Source: Bretschneidera sinensis (Eukaryota; Streptophyta; Magnoliopsida; Brassicales; Akaniaceae). Taken from it: a stretch of DNA of 64,000 bases. Numbering within the stretch: the first letter of the stretch is position 1; each line of letters starts with the position of its first letter. A program made the position numbers and the translations under genes. Under the pieces are notes generated by a model that saw only the letters and a program-made list of their open reading frames with translations, was not told where the DNA came from and did no database searches. The DNA lies in contig CM043702.1 of NCBI GenBank assembly GCA_023935145.1, forward strand, positions 79,670,320-79,734,319, in the 5' to 3' direction. Below are positions 57,425 through 64,000 of this stretch, piece by piece.

Positions 57425-58689
57425 TGTTGGGTCTGGCTGAAGACGTTAAACTTAGCGCTCATGGGAGGCACCCAACAGCTTATCTTTTCTTTTGTTTATT
57501 TATTATTTTGCATTTTTATGATTAATGTTTGTTTCCAGTATTTTTTGTTTTCTAGTTTTTATTTTTCAGGGACAAAGCGTACTTCAGTTCAAGTTTGGGG
57601 GTATGCTATGAGCCATACCAGTCCAGATAGTTCTCCATATCTCAGGTCAGCTCTTTCCATATTAGTCACACATTGGGGTCAATGTGTAATTTAAGTTTGG
57701 GGGTATGGGAGACACATCACACACTTTGTCCTAATTTGTTGTCTTTTCGTCATAGAGATAAATGCATGCTCATGTTATCGTGAAATTTTGGTTGATCTAA
57801 ACATTTTCTGTGATGTGATGTCATTGGTGAGCTTAACATTTTGAACACATGATCTGGTGATAAATTTTTAAAATTTAGTTACTTACTTTAGGCATTTTGA
57901 GAATTTACATGTTTGATCTAATCTAACACGAGCACATTAGCACAAATTATGTGAGGTATGACACGTGATTTTAATTTGAATTTTTCCCTATCTTAACTGA
58001 AACTGGATGACTTGTTGGATGAACTCTTGGGCATAGGAAAAAATATATAAAAAAAATTATTATCAATAAACTTTTCGCTGAGTAACTGGACCTCTTGCCT
58101 CAGTAAGCAGTGAGTGTTCACGTCAAAAGGTGGAATTTTGCTTGGTAATATTAAGGTCGGTTTAATTTCGTAGCCTTTTTGACTCGAGTTAGTAAGTCCT
58201 TAGGGGTGTCTTTATACCTAATGCCCTAAAACCACCTGGTTTGGGAGTCATTGACTTAACACTCGCTACATGGGTCAATTAGAAAGCTTAAGGGAACTAA
58301 ACATAGCCGTGCCTTATTAAAAAAAAAAAAAAAAACTATGCCTTTTCGTTCATTTTTGATGGGAAATTCGGTGAATCTTGAGACATGAAGACCTTACACA
58401 TTAGAGTTACTTGGAAGCTTCATTTTTATATGCTAATTCACCTTACACTGATTCAAGCTTGTGATGCCTTATCCTGCCTTTTGTAAGTAATTAGATTTTA
58501 ACATTTCTATTCATTGCGAAGATGGGTTTACCTTTTTAAGCTTGCTCATGAATGAATATCATGGTGATGTGTGCTCCTTAAATTTTTGGATACCATGAGT
58601 GATGACTTTATCTTTATGTTCTTTGTTTTTCATTGAGTCTTTTATTTTGTTTTGCTAAGGGACTAGCATAATATAAGTTTGGGGGTATT
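57425..58689 (+). other. C2 3' tail
   Basis: Same content and order as the C tail. AAGTTTGGGGGTAT occurs at 57591, 57693 and 58675. The poly-A run near 58320 replaces the AATAAAAAGAATAAAG block of C. Confidence 0.8.
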
Positions 58690-59907
58690 TGATGAGTCTT
58701 AAATATTGCATATTTTAGACCCTTAACTTATATTTGTTATGCTCTTAGTTAGTAGTATTTTACTTTATTTTACGTTTTTCTTGTGTTTTTACAGCTTTGT
58801 GGAGAAAATGAAGCATTTTAGGAGATTTGAAGCTTCTGGAGACATTGCGCTCGATCGCATGAGATGTTCGATCGAGCGCACCTGCGCTCGAGCGCACCTG
58901 CCTATGATCGAGCGCAAGGTCATCAATCCCACATCGAAATGTTTGCAGTGCATCGCACCAGCGCGATCGAGCGCACCAGATACGCGATCGAGCGCATCTG
59001 CGATCGATCGCAACATACTGCGATTGAGCGCACTCGGGCCAGTATCCCACATCGTTTTTGCAAGCCACATTAGTCCGGGTCTTCCCCTATATAAACACCA
59101 CCTGACTTCATCATTCAGTGTACAATTCCTAAGCCACTTTGGTGTTTATCGGTGGACGTCCGTCAGCATTCTGGTGGATCCCGAAGGCATTGCTACCACG
59201 AGGGGAAGCGCCGCCCGTCAGCGAGTGGAATTTCTCCCATGTAAAGTTGTTTATTTATTTCTTTATATTCAGTTATTTTAGTTTAAATGTTTAGCACTTT
59301 TTATTATAGTTTTATTGTTATGAGTGGCTAGACTCTTCAGCTAAGGTTTAAGATGAAGCCCCGCCGTTGTTTGGCGTAGTAGTTCAGATTTGCTTGTACA
59401 AATCTGACAATTTTAAGTATAAATGTTCTGTCAATTATTTGAGTTAATCTTATAATTGATTGAGTTTAAATTGTCTGTTGGATTTTCTTTGTGTTTCATC
59501 TGATGGATACATTGAATGCTTTTCGATTAAATTGGATTCCCTTTGTGATTTGTTAAGAGCGGATACATCGGGTGCTTTTGGTTTAGTTGGGATATTTTTT
59601 GTTTTTTGTCTTATAGTTGGATTCATTGAATGTTTTGATAGGCTATATTTTTAGAACATGTATGCTTAAACTTCGGTGGGGTGGATTCAGAAACCTTAGT
59701 GCTTTTTATTAGTTTTAAAATCAACTTAGTTTAGTTTTAATTTGTTTTCTAAAATATCATTCACAATTCGGAACTAGGTTAAGATAAAGTTAGTTTAGAT
59801 TAAAAAAATATTTTCACAACACAATTCCCTGTGGATTTGACCTCGCACTTGCACACACTATATTGCAAACGACTCGTGCGCTTGCGAGTAATTTAAAACT
59901 CACAACA
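58690..59907 (+). repeat. 3' LTR of element C2
   Basis: 1218 bp. It lacks nine bases (TTTGTGTGT-type block) near 58790 compared with the 5' LTR. Confidence 0.95.
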
Positions 59908-60088
59908 AACAACATGTGAAACAATTAGACGGTGTGTTGAAGATTCTGAGGAAAGAGAAATTATATACAAAGTTCTCTTTGTGTGGGTGTTGATTGAATG
60001 AAACAACTTCCTTGGAAATGTAGTATCGGGAAATGGATAGCAGTGGATTTACAAAAGTTAGAAATAATGTTAAATTGGGAGAGACCAA
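59908..60088 (+). pseudogene. Element E reverse transcriptase, continued
   Basis: After C2 the RT reading resumes with HVKQLDGVLKILRKEKLYTK then FSLC, and later KLEIMLNWERPTN, which is the RT-RNase H junction of chromoviruses. It ends at the second insertion, the solo LTR. Confidence 0.82.
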
Positions 60089-61465
60089 TGATGAGTGCCA
60101 AATATTGCATATTTTGGCCCTTTAATTTACATTTGTTAGCTTAGGAATTTGTTACTTTGAGTTGTTTTACAGGTTTACAAGCTTGGAAAGAAGTTTCACT
60201 AAATTGCCAGAATTGCTTGTGCAGATCAACCATTTTTTAGGATTAAACTGTATTGATTTAGGAAGAACCAGAAGATGAACCATATATGCTTGGAAAGATC
60301 TGGATGTCTATTTTCTGGGGAATTTTACGGATCAATAAAATGATTTTTCTAGAGAAAGTTATGGCAGTTTTAGTAGACAAAGGTCAGGCTGTGCATGATT
60401 TCAGTATGACAGATCAGCCATTTTTGAGGATTTAATTGTATTGATTCAGGAAGAACCACGAGATGAGCCATATATTCTTGGAAAGATCTCGATGTCTGTT
60501 TTCTGAGGAATTTTACGGATGAATAAAATGATTTTTCTAGAGAAATTTATGGCAGTTTTAGTAGACAAAGGTCAAAGAGCAAAAACTGGAATCTGCAGTA
60601 TCCCACATCGGATTGGAAGCATATTGCACGTATGATATTTCCCTATATAAGCCCTTCTTCACTTCATCTTTAATGTACAATTCCTGAGCCACTTTGGTGT
60701 TTATTGGTGGACGTCTGCTAGCATTCTGGTGGATCTCGAAGGCTTTGTCACCACAAGGGGAAGCGCCGCTCGTCAGCGAGTGGAATTTCTTCCATGTAAA
60801 GTTGTTTATTTATTTCTTTATATTCAGTTGTTTTAGTTTAAATGTTTAGCACTTTTTATTATAGTTTTATAGTTATGAGTGGCTAGACTCTTCAGCTAAG
60901 GTTGAAGATGAAGCCCCACCATTGTTTGGCGTAGTAGTTCAGATTTGCTTGTACAAATCTGACAATTTTTAGTATAAATGTTCTGTCAATTATTTGAGTT
61001 AATCTTATAATTGATTGAGTTTAAATTGTCTGTTGGATATTCCTTGTGTTTCATCTGATGGATACATTGAATTCTTTTCGATTAAATTGGATTTCCTTTG
61101 TGATTTGTTAAGAGCGGATACATTGGACGCTTTTGGTTTAATTGGGATATTCTTTGTTTTTTTTATCTTATAGTTGGATTCATGGAATCTTTTGATAGGC
61201 TATTTTTTTAGGACATATATGCTTAAACTTTGGTGGGGTGGATTCGGAAACCTTAGTGTTTTAATTATTAGTTTTTAAATCAACTTAGTTTAGTTTATAT
61301 TTCTTTTGCAATATCATTCAAAATTCGAAACTAGGTTAAGATAGAGTTAATTTAGATTAAAAATATACTTTCACAACGCAATTCCCTGTGGATTCGATCT
61401 TGCACTTGCACAACGCTATACTGCAAACGACTCATGTGCTTGCGAGTAATTTAAAACTCACAACA
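60089..61465 (+). mobile_element. Solo LTR in element E
   Basis: Starts TGATGAGTGCCAAATATTGC, ends CTCACAACA, with a perfect ACCAA duplication (60084-60088 and 61466-61470). The 3' two-thirds are close to the C and C2 LTRs; U3 instead resembles the solo LTR at 7577. A segment of 188 bases in U3 is duplicated in tandem (60222 and 60410). TATA is near 60648 (CTATATAAGCCC). Confidence 0.95.
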
Positions 61466-62240
61466 ACCAACTAATGTGACTGGGATCAAAATCTTCTTGG
61501 GGTTAGCTGGTTATTATAGAAGATTCTTTCAAAAATTTTTATTTTTGAAATATGGTTGAATAGATTGACCAGGGAAAAAGTGAGATTTGTATGGTGAGGG
61601 AAGTGTGAGAAAAAAAAAATCCAATTAGAGATATTGACTACAGCTCCAGTAGTGGTGTTTTCCTTCTAGTAATGAAGGATTTGTGGTGCATAGTGATACA
61701 TCACATCAATGATTGGGATATGTGTAGCATAGGAAAGTTGTGGCCCATACGTCTAAGAAATTAAGGATTCATGATAGAAGTTTCCACAATCATGTTTAGA
61801 ATGGACTGTTATAGTGTTTACGTTAAAGATTGGTGACATCATCAGTATGAAGACACTTGTGAGATAGTCATGTGTTATAACAGTTGGACATACTTACCTA
61901 GCCAGAGGAAGTTGAATTGGAGGCAAATATGGTGGATGGAGTTGATAAGTAACGATGATTGTACAATTCACTATCATTTAGAAAAAATGCGAAGGTAATA
62001 GCTAATGCATTGAGTAGAAAGTCTATAAGAAATTTAACTGTTATTGGGAGTACTGATGTGAAATTGATCATAGATTTAAAAGAGATAAGAATGAAGTTGA
62101 ATAATAGTGGTAGAAGATCATGGATAAAGAATGTAGTCGTACAACCATCCATAGTAAAATGTTTTAGAGATGCAAGGTAGAGATAAAAAGATAGAAAAGA
62201 TCTAGCATTGAGTGCTTACTAGGAAGTACTATGAGTTCAA
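61466..62240 (+). pseudogene. Element E RNase H remnant
   Basis: Resumes with IKIFLGLAGYYRRFFQKF, a standard Gypsy motif. RNase H pieces follow (EGFVVHSDTSHQ, KLRIHDRSFHNH). NAKVIANALSRKSIRNL at about 61985-62040 corresponds to the end of RNase H (usually ADALSRK). No continuous frame. Confidence 0.78.
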
Positions 62241-62329
62241 AATTTGAAATGATAGTATCCTGGTATTGGAACATAGAAATTGTGTTCACAAAAATGCAAA
62301 ATTGAGGAAAGAGATGATGAGAGAGGCAC

Positions 62330-63100
62330 ATAATGATATAGATTTGATGCAATTAATTAACAATAAGATATATAGAGGATAGAGACAAAATTTCTGGCGA
62401 TCGGGATTTAAGAAGGATGTAGCTGAAATTTTGAGGTGGTATGGAGTATTATTGAGAATAGTGTCATATAAAGATGCTAAATTTACATCTTGATTTTTGA
62501 GAGTTTTTCAGGAAGCCACGGGTACATGGTTGCAATTTAATATAATTTTTATGCTCAGACAAAAGGAATTATTATAGTACTAAAGGATATGTAAGAGCAA
62601 AGGTGATGAGTTCTCAGTAAGTTGGGATGATTATATGCCATCTATTGAAAGCTATTTATAATAATCCGTAGGGATGGCACCGATTATGACATTGTATGGT
62701 AGGAAGTGTAGAACTCCTATATGTTAGGAAGAAATGGAAAAGAGAAATATATCTGGTCCATCAATCATTAAGTTAGCAGCTGAGATGATCAAATTGGTTA
62801 GAGAGAACCGTAAAACAGCACAGAGTAGATCGAATAGCTATACTAATAATAAAAGAAGATCTCTTAAGTTTCAAGTAGGTGATTAGGTGTATTGAAAAAT
62901 ATCTCAATGAAAAAGTATATTGAGATTTAAACAGAAAAAGAAAGTTGAGCCAGAGATTTGTGGGACCCTGTGAGGTGGTTGAGAAAGTTAGACTAGTTGT
63001 GAATAGCTTGGATTTGCCTCCAGAACGAAAACATTTATATTTCATGTTTCACTTTTAAGAAAGTGTTTACATGATACTTCGAGCTAAGTTATAGAAATTC
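62330..63100 (+). pseudogene. Element E integrase remnant
   Basis: Frameshifted fragments: RQNFWRSGFKKDVAEI, SYKDAKFTS, PIMTLYGRKCRTPIC and SNSYTNNKRRSLKFQVGD. Then the chromointegrase-like C-terminal area with KTFIFHVSLLRK. No catalytic triad can be confirmed. Confidence 0.68.
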
Positions 63101-63305
63101 AGAAAGATTGGGTGTACATACAAATATCAATAAGGATGTTAGAGAAAGGAACAAGTTTTGTATAATAAAGGAAATTGCATTAGTTCAAGTACTGTAGCGG
63201 AATAAGGATATTGAAGAGATTACGCAAAAGTGTGAGACAATTATGAAGAAGTAGTATTCACAATTGTTTCTGGAGCAAAGTAAAGAAATTTCGAGGATGA
63301 AATTT

Positions 63306-63324
63306 TTGTAAGGTGGGTAGAATT
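63306..63324 (+). other. Polypurine tract of element E
   Basis: TTTGTAAGGTGGGTAGAAT directly before the 3' LTR TG. Confidence 0.75.
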
Positions 63325-64000
63325 GTAATACCCGTATTCGTAAAGTCAAGGTAAAGAAGTAAATTAATAAATATAACATAAAATTAAAATCATATATTTT
63401 ACACAAAAGATTTAGTATTGAACAAAATAATTCTTTATAAAAAAAAGATTTCTGGGACGTGGACGTCATTAAAGGATTTTTGGGACATGGATGTCATTAG
63501 TAGAAAAGAAAAAAAAATTTGATCTCACAAATGTATGAGATCAGAAGAAGAAAAAAAAATTTTGAATTAAAAAAAATGTGAATAGTAAAAAGAGGTGAAT
63601 AGTAAAAAAAGTTCAACAATGTCGGCAGCAGGTGGCAGCCCCGCTCCGCTGCCAAGTAAAAATTGTGAAAACTTAGCTCTCCACGTCTCCAAAACGTGGA
63701 GACTTTGTGATGGTGGGCAGCTAAAGCAAGGAAAAATATATATAAGGGGTAAGCATATGAGACTGAACAATTTCGTTCAGTTTCTTTCAACTTCTCATTT
63801 GATTTCTCAAAGTAATTGAGGACCTAAAGAAATGCTGAAAGAACAAAATTTTAAAGAGGTTTTCTGTGGAATTTCATAAAGGATCATGAGAAGCTATCAA
63901 TATCAGAAGGTAATAACATAGCATTTATTTTTGAATTTCTGATATTTATAAAATTCTCAGGAAATAAAAGTGGGAATTTTCTAAGTGTGTGGTTTATATC
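63325..64000 (+). repeat. 3' LTR of element E (start only)
   Basis: Matches 49919 onward. It carries a 52-base block (63447-63498) absent from the 5' LTR, itself made of two similar halves (GGGACGTGGACGTCATT and GGGACATGGATGTCATT). Confidence 0.88.

Larger units (their letters stand above)
54355..59907 (+). mobile_element. Non-autonomous Athila-like Gypsy element C2
   Basis: LTRs 54355-55581 and 58690-59907, same ends as C. A perfect AACAA duplication flanks it (54350-54354 and 59908-59912). The primer site is perfect for tRNA-Asp. The structure is identical to C: 5' deletion of gag, fused RT N-terminus, the same RT joint, 1.27-kb tail with three PPT-like motifs. C2 has a longer continuous frame than C. 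Confidence 0.95.
49919..64000 (+). mobile_element. Tekay/Del-like Gypsy element E (3' end outside window)
   Basis: 5' LTR 49919-52148, iMet-type primer site, decayed gag, RT, RNase H and integrase on plus, a polypurine tract and the start of the 3' LTR at 63325. The LTR start TGTAATACCCGTATTCG and the PPT-LTR junction (TTTTTGTAAGGTGGGTAGAA) are Del/Tekay-like. RT is interrupted by element C2 and again by a solo LTR; the RT reading resumes after each. Every domain is full of stops. It is the most decayed element in the window. Confidence 0.9.

Overview
The window is nuclear DNA of a flowering plant, most likely a eudicot. It is AT-rich and consists mostly of plant LTR retrotransposons (Copia and Ty3/Gypsy, with iMet- and Asp-tRNA-type primer sites). 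It holds one intron-containing plant gene with CT-rich leader sequence, and the C-terminal tail of a cytosolic ribosomal protein. The species cannot be named from this sequence.

Layout. 1-2908: 5' half of a minus-strand Copia element (G). 2909-8982: host DNA carrying a degenerate MULE (3775-6861, with terminal inverted repeats) and a solo LTR (7577-8928, target duplication TTTGG). 8983-26840: a three-level nest. Copia A (minus, duplication AAATA) contains Copia B (14316-25593, minus, AGTAT), which contains Gypsy C (15455-20957, plus, ATTAA). 26846-36574: the only gene-like island. It has an RPL23A tail remnant, a possible divergent minus-strand first exon, an apparently intact three-exon TPR protein gene (30564-33652), a degenerate minisatellite and an orphan integrase fragment. 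36575-47924: Gypsy D, a Tat-clade element (AGCTT, 559-bp LTRs) with gag-pol on plus, a spliced antisense gene with its own TATA box, and a 1.75-kb array of a 49-bp hairpin-forming repeat. 47925-49918: unassigned host DNA. 49919-64000 and beyond: Gypsy E, a heavily decayed Tekay/Del-like element interrupted by Gypsy C2 (54355-59907, AACAA) and a solo LTR (60089-61465, ACCAA).

How the parts relate. No retroelement here looks autonomous; all carry stops, frameshifts or lost catalytic residues. C and C2 are independent insertions of one deletion derivative of an Athila-like element. Both have the same 5' gag truncation and the same joint just before the reverse transcriptase catalytic core, so the deleted form itself transposed using enzymes supplied in trans. 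Their LTRs carry clusters of GCGATCGATCGC-like palindromes directly upstream of the TATA box. Element D combines an antisense gene and a hairpin satellite array in its 3' region. These two element families are the most unusual content. The TPR gene is the only locus I expect to make a functional host protein.

All boundaries were placed by eye from LTR ends, primer sites and target-site duplications. No alignment or database search was run.
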